Assembly (NCBI GenBank): GCA_964247735.1
Contig: CAXTVS010000008.1
Coordinates: forward strand, 1-64,000
Reading direction: 5' to 3'
DNA from: Lichenicola sp964247735
GTDB taxonomy: Bacteria; Pseudomonadota; Alphaproteobacteria; Acetobacterales; Acetobacteraceae
Length of the DNA: 64,000 nt
Below the pieces are notes generated by a model. The model was not told the origin of the DNA. It was given only the letters and a program-made list of their open reading frames with translations, and did no database searches. Of this stretch, positions 16,568-25,139 are shown in pieces; the stretch's first letter is position 1; each line of letters starts with the position of its first letter. The position numbers were made by a program, and so were the translations under genes.

Positions 16568-17884
16568 ATGACGGATCCCGATCCCGCCGGTCGCGGCCTC
16601 GGCGCGACGCTGACCCTGCCGATGGCGTTCTGCGTGTCGCTGAAGCAGGTGATTGGCGGCGGCGTGGTGGTGCTGACCGGAACCGCAGTGGCGCTGACCG
16701 GCGCCGGTGCTGCGCCGGCCTACGGGCTGGCCTGCGTCGTGGTGCTGCTGGTCAGCCTTCCCTACGCGGTGCTGGGTGCGGCGCGGCCGGTGTCGGGCAG
16801 CCTGTACCGCTGGCCGAGCCGGTTCATCGGCCCCTCGGCCGGGTTCATCGCATTCTGGATGGTGCTGAGCACCCATGTCGGGCTCGCCGCCTATGCCGCC
16901 ACCTTCGGCGACACCGTGCACGCGCTGCTGCCGGCGGTGTCGACCCGGGCCGGCGGGATCGCGTCGCTCGCGCTGGTGCTGGGACTGAACCTGTTCGGCA
17001 CCGCGGTGTCGGCGCGGGCCGGGATCGCGATCACCGCGGCGGTTGCGCTGTCGCTGTGCTGGTTCGGCGTAGCCGGGGCGCCGCACGTGGTGCCGGCGCG
17101 GCTCGGGCACATGCTGCCGCATGGCTGGCACGGGCTGCTGTCGGCGGCGGCGCTGCTGACGTTCCCGATCAGCGGCGCGACGCTGGTGTCGGAGCTGTCG
17201 GGCGAGATGCGACGGCCGGGACGCGACGTTCCGGTCGCGATCCTGGGCGCCACCGCCTGTGCCGCAGCGCTCTACGTCCTGGTGGCGCTGGTGGCGGCGG
17301 GCGTGCCGCCGGCGGGGGCCGGAGAACGGTCCCTGGTCGCGGTGGCCGCGTCGGTGATGCGGCCGGTGCCGCTGGCGCTGTTCGAGCTGGGAGCCGGGAT
17401 CGTCAGCATGCTGGGGATCATGAACGCGCACATGCTGTGGGGCAGCCGCAGCATCCTGATGGCGGCCGCGGATGGATGGCTGCCGCGCGCGTTCGGCCGC
17501 ACCAGCCGGCGTGGCGTGCCGGTGTGGCCGCTGCTGCTGCTCGGGCTGGTCGGCGCGGTACCGCTGCTGGCCGGGCTGGACGTGGGAAACGTCATCCGGG
17601 TGAGCGGGCTCGGCGCCAGCATCTCGGCGATCCTGTCGGTCGCCTGCGCGCCGCTCAACGCGCGTGCCGACCCGGCCGCCTACCGCGCGTCGCCGCTGCC
17701 GCTGCCGACGGGCCTGCTGCTGCTCGCGGCGGGGCTGGCGATCGCGTCGCAGGGGGTGACGATCGTGCTGCTCCTGCGCGACCTGCCGGTCCGGCTGCTG
17801 CTGCCGTGGGGGTTGTGGCTGGCGGCCGGTGCCGCGATCATCGCGGCACGGCGGCGGCTGGTCCGGGTGGACGGCGGCGGCTAG
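16568..17884 (+). CDS. APC-superfamily amino acid permease
   Basis: 438 residues with about 12 hydrophobic segments. The N-terminal segment carries the GGGV loop after FCVSLKQVI, matching the Gly-rich helix 1 break of APC transporters, and a charged loop MRRPGRDVP between helices 6 and 7 is typical. It probably moves an amino acid or related compound across the inner membrane; the substrate is unknown. ATG 16568 is used. The stop TAG (17882-17884) forms a CTAG palindrome with the stop of the convergent BLUF gene. Confidence 0.85.
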   Translation: MTDPDPAGRGLGATLTLPMAFCVSLKQVIGGGVVVLTGTAVALTGAGAAPAYGLACVVVLLVSLPYAVLGAARPVSGSLYRWPSRFIGPSAGFIAFWMVLSTHVGLAAYAATFGDTVHALLPAVSTRAGGIASLALVLGLNLFGTAVSARAGIAITAAVALSLCWFGVAGAPHVVPARLGHMLPHGWHGLLSAAALLTFPISGATLVSELSGEMRRPGRDVPVAILGATACAAALYVLVALVAAGVPPAGAGERSLVAVAASVMRPVPLALFELGAGIVSMLGIMNAHMLWGSRSILMAAADGWLPRAFGRTSRRGVPVWPLLLLGLVGAVPLLAGLDVGNVIRVSGLGASISAILSVACAPLNARADPAAYRASPLPLPTGLLLLAAGLAIASQGVTIVLLLRDLPVRLLLPWGLWLAAGAAIIAARRRLVRVDGGG

Positions 17885-18327
17885 ACCGCCTCCAGCCACT
17901 CGGTTTCGCGCACCACCACCGAGCGCAGCAGGCCGAGCACCGTCTCGCCGCCGCCGGAGCGGGCCGTCAGCGTGTCGCTGAGGCCGAGCCCGGCCACCTT
18001 GGCTGCGCCGAGCGCACGGGTCCCGGTGAACGCCATCGACCAGTTGGAGAAGTGCCGCTCGGCGATCGGGCCGGATTGCAGCACGACGATCTCGCCGTGC
18101 CGCTCGTCGCACTGGATCCGCTCGAACGCCGCCATCACCGCGTCCATCGGCCCTTCCAGCACCTGGGCGAAGCAGCCGTCGCTGAACAGCAGGCCGCCCG
18201 TGACCTGGTCGCGGGCGTTGTTCTCGCGCGACTTGGCCAGGATCCCGCCGATGTTCTCCGACACCGTGTCCGGATCGCCCGGGATACGGTTCCGGCTGCA
18301 GTACACCACTTGATACAGGTTGGACAT
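17881..18327 (-). CDS. BLUF-domain blue-light photoreceptor
   Basis: 148 residues. The BLUF domain (about 3-95) keeps every flavin-photochemistry residue seen in AppA: Tyr9 (VVYCSR), Asn37 (NNARDQ), Gln55 (FAQVLEG), and Trp96/Met98 (NWSMAF). The last 50 residues would form the cap helices through which BLUF signals. There is no fused output domain. It is the second gene of a two-gene operon; the PAS-GGDEF-EAL gene ends 11 bases upstream of its start. It therefore probably acts in trans on c-di-GMP turnover, as BLUF-EAL fusions such as BlrP1 do in cis. ATG 18327 is preceded by AGAGGTGAT. Confidence 0.93.
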   Translation of the reverse strand: MSNLYQVVYCSRNRIPGDPDTVSENIGGILAKSRENNARDQVTGGLLFSDGCFAQVLEGPMDAVMAAFERIQCDERHGEIVVLQSGPIAERHFSNWSMAFTGTRALGAAKVAGLGLSDTLTARSGGGETVLGLLRSVVVRETEWLEAV

Positions 18328-18338
18328 GATCACCTCTT

Positions 18339-20129
18339 TCAGGAAACGGGGACCAATGCGGGACGGTTGTAGGCCTCGATCAGTCCGGCTACCTGTGCGA
18401 CCGGGACCGGCCGGCTGAACAGGTAGCCCTGCACCGAGGTGCAGCCGCCGTCGCGTATCCGCTCCAGCTGGCCGGCGGTCTCGACCCCTTCGGCGATGGT
18501 GGCCATGCCGAGGCTGGCGCCCAGCGCCGTGATCGCCCGGATGACCGCGTTCTGGCCCGCGCCGTCGTCGCGGTCCTTCACGAACGACCGGTCGATCTTG
18601 ATCTTGTCGAACGGGAAGCTGTGCAGTTGGCTCAGCGAGGAATAGCCGGTGCCGAAATCGTCCATCGCCACGCGCACGCCCATGCCGCGCAGACGGTGCA
18701 GCGCCGCCAGCACCGGATCGGCGTTGCGCAGCAGCACGCTTTCGGTGATCTCGATCTCCAGCCGACGGCCGGGAAGGCCGGACATGGCGAGCGCCCGCGT
18801 CACCGCCTCGACCAGCCTGCCGGTGTCCTCGAACTGGTATGGCGACACGTTGACCGCGATCGTGAGCGCATCCGACCAGCGCATCGCTTCCAGGCAGGCC
18901 TGGCTCAGCACCCATTCGCCGAGCGGGACGATCAGCCCGATCTCCTCGGCGAGCGGGATGAACTCGGCCGGCGACACCACGCCGCGCTCGGGATGGCGCC
19001 AGCGCAGCAGCGCCTCGAAGCCGACGATGGCATGGCGCTCCAGGTCGATCTGCGGCTGGTAGTGCAGCTCGAACTGGCGCAGCGCCAGGGCCTTGCGCAG
19101 GTCGATCTCGATCAGGCGGCGGGCCGCCGCGCGCGCGTCCATCTCCGGCCTGAAGAAGCTGTGGGTGCTGCGGCCCATGGCCTTGGCGTCGTAGAGCGCC
19201 AGGTCGGCGTTGCGCAGCAGCTCGACGCGGGTGGCGCCGTCCTCCGGGAAGACGGCGATGCCGAGGCTGGCGCCGATGTTCACCAGATGCCCGTCGACCA
19301 GGTAGGGCCGGCCGACCACGTCGGTGATCCGGCGCGCCAGCTGGTCCAGCACCTCGCGGTCCGGCGCCGGCGACACCAGCAGGGCGAACTCGTCGCCGCC
19401 GAGCCTGGCCAGGACGTCGTGCTGGCGCAGCACCGAGCGCAGCCGCCTGGCGACCAGGCACAGCAGCCCGTCGCCGGCGGAGTGGCCGAGCGTGTCGTTG
19501 ACGCTCTTGAAGCGGTCGAGGTCGATCGCCACCACCGCGTGCCGCACCGGATCCGCCGGCGGGGCCGCCGGCAAGCTGGGCGGGTCGTGCTCGGCCCCGG
19601 CGGCGAGCAGGGCCGTGATCCGGTCGTGGAACAGGGCGCGGCTGAGCAGGCCGGTCAGGGGATCGCACTTCGCCTGCTCGATCGCCTCCGCTTCCGCGCT
19701 GCGCTGCGCGGTCACCTCGGTGAACGAGGCCATCCAGTGCCGGTCGGCCAGCGCGGCCACGCGCAGGGCGAAGAAGCGCGATCCCGACGCCGCGAGCGTC
19801 AGCTCCTGCGGGACGCGCCCGTCCACCGCAACCTGGCAGGCTTCGTGGATCTGCTGCACCAGCGGGTCCGACAGGAGGGCGCTCGCTTCCATCAGCGTCA
19901 GCAGCGATCCAGCACCTTCGGCCACGCCGCCGTCGATCTCCAGCATGGTGCGCAGCCGGCCATTGACGAACAGGATGTCGAGCGTCCTGTCGAAGGTGGC
20001 GAGCCCTGCGTCCAGCCCGTCGAGCGTCGCGCGCAGGTGCGCCACGGGAGCCGGCGGGCGCGCTTCGTCCGCGTCGGCCGGCGCGTCGACCGGCCCGGCA
20101 TCGTCCGCAGGCTGGGAAGGGTATGGCAA
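18339..20129 (-). CDS. PAS-GGDEF-EAL cyclic-di-GMP turnover enzyme
   Basis: 596 residues. Residues 30-145 are PAS-like, 150-325 GGDEF and 340-590 EAL. The cyclase active-site motif is intact GGDEF (244-248), preceded at the correct distance by an inhibitory-site RxxD (RQHD, 235-238). The phosphodiesterase motif EAL is at 372-374 with DDFGTGYSSL (490-499) and KIDRSF. Both activities appear possible. No membrane helix is seen, so it is cytosolic. The frame starts at TTG 20129, with GGAG 7 bases before. The BLUF gene follows after 11 bases, so light probably tunes this enzyme through the separate BLUF protein. Confidence 0.93.
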   Translation of the reverse strand: MPYPSQPADDAGPVDAPADADEARPPAPVAHLRATLDGLDAGLATFDRTLDILFVNGRLRTMLEIDGGVAEGAGSLLTLMEASALLSDPLVQQIHEACQVAVDGRVPQELTLAASGSRFFALRVAALADRHWMASFTEVTAQRSAEAEAIEQAKCDPLTGLLSRALFHDRITALLAAGAEHDPPSLPAAPPADPVRHAVVAIDLDRFKSVNDTLGHSAGDGLLCLVARRLRSVLRQHDVLARLGGDEFALLVSPAPDREVLDQLARRITDVVGRPYLVDGHLVNIGASLGIAVFPEDGATRVELLRNADLALYDAKAMGRSTHSFFRPEMDARAAARRLIEIDLRKALALRQFELHYQPQIDLERHAIVGFEALLRWRHPERGVVSPAEFIPLAEEIGLIVPLGEWVLSQACLEAMRWSDALTIAVNVSPYQFEDTGRLVEAVTRALAMSGLPGRRLEIEITESVLLRNADPVLAALHRLRGMGVRVAMDDFGTGYSSLSQLHSFPFDKIKIDRSFVKDRDDGAGQNAVIRAITALGASLGMATIAEGVETAGQLERIRDGGCTSVQGYLFSRPVPVAQVAGLIEAYNRPALVPVS

Positions 20130-20314
20130 CGGCTGGCTCCGCTTCCGGGGCCGGCCCGTCCTTGCGGGAGCCCCGATCGTCCTCTGGTGGCCACAGGCTA
20201 GGACGCGGTTGCCTTACGGACGGTTAACGGCCGGTCCCCGTTCATTGTCGGGCTGCATCGAACCGGTCAGGATCGGCATCGCGGGTGCGACCGGAGCCGC
20301 GATGGGGGAATGCC

Positions 20315-21334
20315 ATGTTCGGATCGGTGGTTCTCGACGTCGCCATCGGGCTCTGCCTGCTGTTCCTGTTCGTCAGCCTGATCTGTTCTGCCATCCGCGA
20401 GGCGATGGAGGCGGTGCTCAACACCCGGGCGTCCGACCTCGAGCGCGGGATCCGGGAGATGTTGGACGATCCTGACGGCCGGGGCGCTGCCCGCGCGCTG
20501 TATTCGCACCCGATGGTGTTCGGGCTCTACGACGGCTCCTACGCGCCCGAGCGGCTGCAGCCGCACCGGAGCCTGCTGACCGGGACCCGGTCGCTGCGCA
20601 TGCCGATCAGGCAGCGGGGGAACCTGCCCGCCTACATCCCGGCCGGCAACTTCGCCCGCGCGTTCCTGGACCTTGCCGTGCGCGGGCCGATCGGCGGCAG
20701 CGACCCGGCATCCGGCGAGCCGGTCACGGTGCAGGCGCTGTCCGCCCGGGCGCAGGCGATGACGGACAACCGGATCAGGCGGGCGCTGCTGAGCGCGCTG
20801 GACGGGGCGGAAGGCGACCTCGAGCGCGTCCGGTGGACGATCGAGCGGTGGTTCGACAGCTGCATGGAGCGGGTATCGGGGTGGTACAAGCGGCGGACCC
20901 AGGTGATCCTGTTCGGGATCGGCCTGGTCGCCGCAGGCGTGATGAACATCGACGCGTTCAGCGTCGGCAAGGCGCTGTTCGAGGACAAGGCGTTGCGCGA
21001 CGGGGCGGTGGCGCAGGCGGCGTCGCTGGTGCCGGAGCCGGGAAAGGGAGTGCCGGAACAGGCCGGGGAAGGCTTCGCCGCCCTGCGCGACGAGCTGGCG
21101 CAGATCCGGTTCCCGTGCGGGTGGGGCGACCCGCCGCCGCAGCAGCTCCGCCGGTCCGGCACGGGGGGCGGCAGTCCCGGCGCGGTCGATCCCGGCGCCG
21201 TGCTGCAGATGCTGGTCGGGTGGACCGTCACGGCCTTCGCGGTGACGCTGGGCGCGCCGTTCTGGTTCGACCTGTTGAACCGCTTCACGGTCGCCCGCTC
21301 GACCATCAAGCCCGGTCTCGGGACCAGGCGCTGA
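20315..21334 (+). CDS. Membrane protein of unknown function
   Basis: 339 residues. Hydrophobic segments lie at about 8-26 (LCLLFLFVSLICS), 196-212 (VILFGIGLVAAGVM) and 300-320 near the C-terminus, with a soluble loop of some 165 residues between the first two. The N-terminal segment is followed by a conserved-looking REAMEAVLNTRASDLERGI region. No enzyme motif is recognised. It stands alone, divergent from the c-di-GMP gene. ATG 20315 is used; an ATG-less extension upstream is possible. Function not assigned. Confidence 0.72.
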   Translation: MFGSVVLDVAIGLCLLFLFVSLICSAIREAMEAVLNTRASDLERGIREMLDDPDGRGAARALYSHPMVFGLYDGSYAPERLQPHRSLLTGTRSLRMPIRQRGNLPAYIPAGNFARAFLDLAVRGPIGGSDPASGEPVTVQALSARAQAMTDNRIRRALLSALDGAEGDLERVRWTIERWFDSCMERVSGWYKRRTQVILFGIGLVAAGVMNIDAFSVGKALFEDKALRDGAVAQAASLVPEPGKGVPEQAGEGFAALRDELAQIRFPCGWGDPPPQQLRRSGTGGGSPGAVDPGAVLQMLVGWTVTAFAVTLGAPFWFDLLNRFTVARSTIKPGLGTRR

Positions 21335-21388
21335 ACCGCAGGGCGTGGCGCAGCCGGCCGGCAGCCAGGCAAGCCGGCAGGCGGGCGA

Positions 21389-21511
21389 TCAGGCGGGCGG
21401 CGGGGTGTCCGTGCCGCGCCGGCGCAGGCCGGACCACATGTGCGGGCAGACCAGGGTGGCGAGACCGGCCAGGCCGACCCCGAGCAGAAAGGTCTTGACG
21501 ACGCCGGACAC
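21389..21511 (-). CDS. Small single-helix membrane protein (40 residues)
   Basis: A 40-residue frame starting at GTG 21511 and preceded by GGGGGAGG with 7 bases spacing, the strongest ribosome site in this part. Residues 6-21 form one hydrophobic helix (TFLLGVGLAGLATLV), followed by CPHMW, an Arg-rich stretch and a Pro-rich end. It lies between two longer genes with no other coding sequence on either strand. Function unknown; it could be a small membrane regulator or an accessory subunit. Confidence 0.5.
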   Translation of the reverse strand: MSGVVKTFLLGVGLAGLATLVCPHMWSGLRRRGTDTPPPA

Positions 21512-21596
21512 GCGGTGCCTCCCCCGGGTGCGCGGCCTTGAACGGGGGTCGGGCGGCACGGTTCCGCGTGCGGAGCTCGTGGTGGCGCCTGCCGGT

Positions 21597-22319
21597 TCAC
21601 TGCCGGCGGAAGGTCACCACGAGCACGTCGCGATGCGCGGGCAGCGACGGGTCGAGCGGGCGGATCGCGGTGACGCCGTGATAAACGCGGCCGTCGTCGA
21701 CGAAGGCGGCGTCCAGCGGCTGCTGCAGGGTGAAGGAGCCGAGCAGGCGGCGCTGCGCGTCGTGGATGCTGGTGACCCCGCTGGCGATGTTCTCGCGCGC
21801 CACCAGCAGCACCAGCACCCAGTCGACGCCGTCGCGGTGCAGGCCTTCGGGCGTGGGCTGTCCGTCCTCGCCGCCGCTCGGCTCGATCCGGAACTGGTGC
21901 AGCTCGACGTGCCAGGTGTCGGGGCGGGCGCCGGGCGGGGTCAGGTGCTCGAACAGGGCGTGGCAGGCGGACAGGATCGCGAGAAGCACCGGATGGGTGG
22001 CGACCTGGTCTTCCACCGGGGTGAACCAGCGCTCGATGCCGCCGTTCAGGGCGTTGTGGTCGCGGCTCTGGTAGTGCGGCTGGTGCGGCTTGCGCTCGAA
22101 CCCGACAATGCTGGCGGCGAACACGGCATGGCGCCGGCGGCGGTAGCGGCCGCCATCGGCCATGTAGCGGTCGACGCCCAGATGGTCCCAGCTCGACGCG
22201 AACCCGTCCCAGCGTTCCAGCGCCGCCGCTCCGAGCAGCACGCGCATCTCCGCCGCCGGAACGAACGCGTAGCCGTCCGCGGCGAGACGTGCTTCCGGGG
22301 CGGCGTCGGGATCAGCCAT
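21597..22319 (-). CDS. 2OG-Fe(II) dioxygenase family protein (2OG-Fe_Oxy_2 type)
   Basis: 240 residues. The iron triad is visible as His161-x-Asp163 (GLHRDG) and His214 (VYHGVT), with Arg230 as likely 2-oxoglutarate ligand (AHRD). The pattern HQFRIE ... PEGLHRDG ... HGVTAI is that of the family containing bacterial free amino-acid hydroxylases (isoleucine dioxygenase/BsmA-like). It probably hydroxylates an amino acid or other small molecule using O2 and 2-oxoglutarate. The start overlaps the end of the MscS gene by 8 bases (ATGGCTGA), so the two are translationally coupled. Confidence 0.85.
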   Translation of the reverse strand: MADPDAAPEARLAADGYAFVPAAEMRVLLGAAALERWDGFASSWDHLGVDRYMADGGRYRRRRHAVFAASIVGFERKPHQPHYQSRDHNALNGGIERWFTPVEDQVATHPVLLAILSACHALFEHLTPPGARPDTWHVELHQFRIEPSGGEDGQPTPEGLHRDGVDWVLVLLVARENIASGVTSIHDAQRRLLGSFTLQQPLDAAFVDDGRVYHGVTAIRPLDPSLPAHRDVLVVTFRRQ

Positions 22320-24912
22320 GGCTCGTGTCCTGGTCGGGGATCGCGCCGCGAGGCTGCGCTCGATCGAGCAGGCCGGGCAAGGCGGGCACGTCGAGGGTGC
22401 GATGCGCCTGCGGCAGGGCGATCCGGTCCTGCATCATGCGGACGCGCAGGCGCCGGTTGAACTCGCGCTGCACCGGCCAGCGGCCGGCCACGGTGCAGCG
22501 GATCGTGCCGCTGATCGCCACCGCGTACTCGCCCAGGCTGTCGATGCCGTTCAGGGCGAAGTCGGCCAGGATCATGTCGGCGAAGGCGTCGTCGGCGCGC
22601 AGCCCGGCGCCGATCTCTCCCAGGGTGGTGCAGACGCGGTCGGTGTCCTCGGAAAAGGCGATGGCGATGCTGATCGTGGCCACCGCGAAGTCGCGGCTCA
22701 TGTTGGCGACGGTGGACACCGAGGAGAACGGGATGATCTGGATCGAGCCGTCGCCGCCGCGCAGGCGCAGGGTGCGGATCGACAGGTGCTCGACGGTGCC
22801 GCTGATGCCGGCCACGGTGACGCTGTCGCCCACCTGCATCGCGTTCTCGACCAGCAGGAAGATGCCGGTGATGAAGTCCTGCACCAGCTTCTGCGAGCCG
22901 AAGCCGACCGCGACGCCGAGGATGCCGGCGCCGGCCAGCAGGGGTGCGATGTCCACGCCGATCTCGCTCAGCACGGTCAGCACCAGGATCGCGCCCAGCA
23001 CCACGAACAGCAGCGTGCGCAGGATCGGCAGCAGGGTCTGCAGCCGGACCGCGCGCATCGCCTGGTTGGTGTCGTTGAACCGGCCGATCTGCCGGTCGAG
23101 CGCGCCGTTGACCAGCTCCCAGACCAGCACGCCGACCACCAGCGTGGTCAGGATCGTCACCAGGGCGGACAGCAGGCGGGTGCCGAGGGTGCCGTGGGTG
23201 AAGAAGCCGAGCGCCGGGATGCCCCACCATTGCAGCAGGGCGACGGCGCCGGCCACGCTCAGCGCCCAGACGACGACGCGTCGCAGCACCGGGTAGTAGC
23301 GGCCGGCACGCCGTGCCAGGCCGGGATGACGCAGCTCGGCGCCCGGCTCGATCCGGAACACGCGGTCCAGGCCGCCGAGCAGCATGACGGCGAGGAGGCG
23401 GCAGGCGAAGATCACGATGCAGCTCGACAGGAACAGCTGCCACATCCTGGCGTAGCCGCCGCGGATCTCGGCGGCCCAGACGAACCAGAGGGCGGCGTCG
23501 AAGAACAGCGCCGGGACCCACCACCGGTCGGCCAGCACCGTCAGCACCCGGCCGAAGGAGCGGCTCCGCAGGCGGCGCGGCGGATGCAGGGTGTCCGCGA
23601 CCTTGTGGCGGGTCTGCCAGATCAGTACCGCCAGCAGCACGTGCTCGACCAGCACCACCGCCCGGGTGATTGCCAGTCCCGCCCGTGCCGGCAGGTCCAG
23701 GATGCGGCCGACGTCGGTGATGCAGATGGCGACCGCGAGCACCGCCACCAGCCAGCCCCACCAGCGGATCAGGAAGCCGGCGGTGTCGTCCGCGACCCCG
23801 ACCAGACGCACGCCGGGCGCGCGCGGCGCCAGCAGCATGTCCATCAGGAGCCACAGGCCGCGGCTGACGCCGTAGATGTTGGTGACGGCGAGGATCACCA
23901 GCTGGGTGCGGGGCGCCGCCGCCACCAGGGTGGAGGCGGCGTTGCCGACCAGGAGGAAGACGCCGAGCGGGAGGAGCTTCAGCAGGAGGCGAAGCAGCGC
24001 GAACGGCACGCGCCGGAGCACGCGCAGGGTGTTGCGCCGGTGGGCGGCGTCGCGCGACCGGTGCTCCGCCTGGCTGTCGTCGCGGAGCGCGGCCTCGGCG
24101 GAAGCCGGGAACCCGATGGGCTGCCGGTCGGCCAGCAGGGGATCGGTCGCGTCGCCGGCGGCCTGCGGCAGCGGGGCGGTCGGCACCATCGGGCTGCCGG
24201 GCAGCGCGGTTCCCGGCAGCGGCGTCGTCGGCAGCGCGTCGGGCGGCGGCGGCGGGCCGGCCTGGACCAGGCCGGGCACGGGAGCGTCGTGGAGCGGCGG
24301 CTCCACGGCCTCCTCGTCGGCGCGGACGGCCTCCCGGCCGAGCCCGCGCAGCGGACGGCGCAGCGCCAGCAGGAGCAGGTGTTCCGCACCCAACCCCACC
24401 AGCACCACCAGCGCGCTGCGCCAGAAGGCGTCGAACAGGGCGGCGCGCGCGGCGGGATCCACCATCTCGCGCTGCAGCCAGCGGCCGGACAGGGCGATGT
24501 CGCCGAACAGGCGCACAAAGGTGGAGCCGTCCGCCAGCAGGCCGTGCCGGAACACCGTCGCCTCGACCAGCACCTGGCCGGCCAGGCTGTCCGGCGCCAT
24601 GGTCACCGTCTTCGGCTTGGGTGCTGCGGGTGCTGCGGCCCTGGCCGCCGACGAGGGTGCGGCGGCGGCCGGGACCGGCGCGTCCAGGAGCGCGCGCAGC
24701 CGTTGCCGCTCGATCGGGGTCAGCCCGGCCAGCGGGTCGACGGTCCGGACATGGGCGGGCGCGTCGCGTCCGGTCGCGTCGGGGTCGGACCGGTCCTGGG
24801 CGCGAACCGCCAGGCTCGGCAGGAGGCAGGCGGCGAGCAGCAGCATGGCCGGGATCCGGCAGCGTCGGCGAAACGGGGAGGCGCCAGGCGCGGTCGCAGC
24901 AAGCGGGTTCAT
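22312..24912 (-). CDS. Large MscS-family mechanosensitive channel
   Basis: 866 residues. There is a signal peptide (about 1-38, ending AVRAQ), a periplasmic region with Ala/Pro-rich stretches, about ten membrane segments and a C-terminal MscS core. The pore helix region reads GAGILGVAVGFGSQKLVQD, followed by the beta domain (DSVTVAGISGTVEHLSIR), both diagnostic of MscS. It is much larger than E. coli MscS, resembling MscK/YbdG-YnaI-type channels. It would open under hypo-osmotic shock in the inner membrane. A Pro-rich cytoplasmic-like loop at about 215-265 separates the first helix from the rest. It is coupled to the downstream dioxygenase. Confidence 0.9.
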   Translation of the reverse strand: MNPLAATAPGASPFRRRCRIPAMLLLAACLLPSLAVRAQDRSDPDATGRDAPAHVRTVDPLAGLTPIERQRLRALLDAPVPAAAAPSSAARAAAPAAPKPKTVTMAPDSLAGQVLVEATVFRHGLLADGSTFVRLFGDIALSGRWLQREMVDPAARAALFDAFWRSALVVLVGLGAEHLLLLALRRPLRGLGREAVRADEEAVEPPLHDAPVPGLVQAGPPPPPDALPTTPLPGTALPGSPMVPTAPLPQAAGDATDPLLADRQPIGFPASAEAALRDDSQAEHRSRDAAHRRNTLRVLRRVPFALLRLLLKLLPLGVFLLVGNAASTLVAAAPRTQLVILAVTNIYGVSRGLWLLMDMLLAPRAPGVRLVGVADDTAGFLIRWWGWLVAVLAVAICITDVGRILDLPARAGLAITRAVVLVEHVLLAVLIWQTRHKVADTLHPPRRLRSRSFGRVLTVLADRWWVPALFFDAALWFVWAAEIRGGYARMWQLFLSSCIVIFACRLLAVMLLGGLDRVFRIEPGAELRHPGLARRAGRYYPVLRRVVVWALSVAGAVALLQWWGIPALGFFTHGTLGTRLLSALVTILTTLVVGVLVWELVNGALDRQIGRFNDTNQAMRAVRLQTLLPILRTLLFVVLGAILVLTVLSEIGVDIAPLLAGAGILGVAVGFGSQKLVQDFITGIFLLVENAMQVGDSVTVAGISGTVEHLSIRTLRLRGGDGSIQIIPFSSVSTVANMSRDFAVATISIAIAFSEDTDRVCTTLGEIGAGLRADDAFADMILADFALNGIDSLGEYAVAISGTIRCTVAGRWPVQREFNRRLRVRMMQDRIALPQAHRTLDVPALPGLLDRAQPRGAIPDQDTSHG

Positions 24913-25139
24913 CGTCGGCGGGTCCTGGACACGCGGGTCGGGCGCGGCGCCTGCCGCAACGGAGCGCCGCACCCAACACGGGTGGCCGGTCCTGTCAAAC
25001 CGTGCCCCGGTGATCCGCCGCCTCCCGCGGCGGCGGGCATTGAAGCGCCGCGGAGTCGCATGCACCCTCGTCCCGTGGATGCCGGCAGGCGGTGGACGGC
25101 TCGTCGTCCACCGGAAGGCGCGCTGCGTGGACGATCGAC

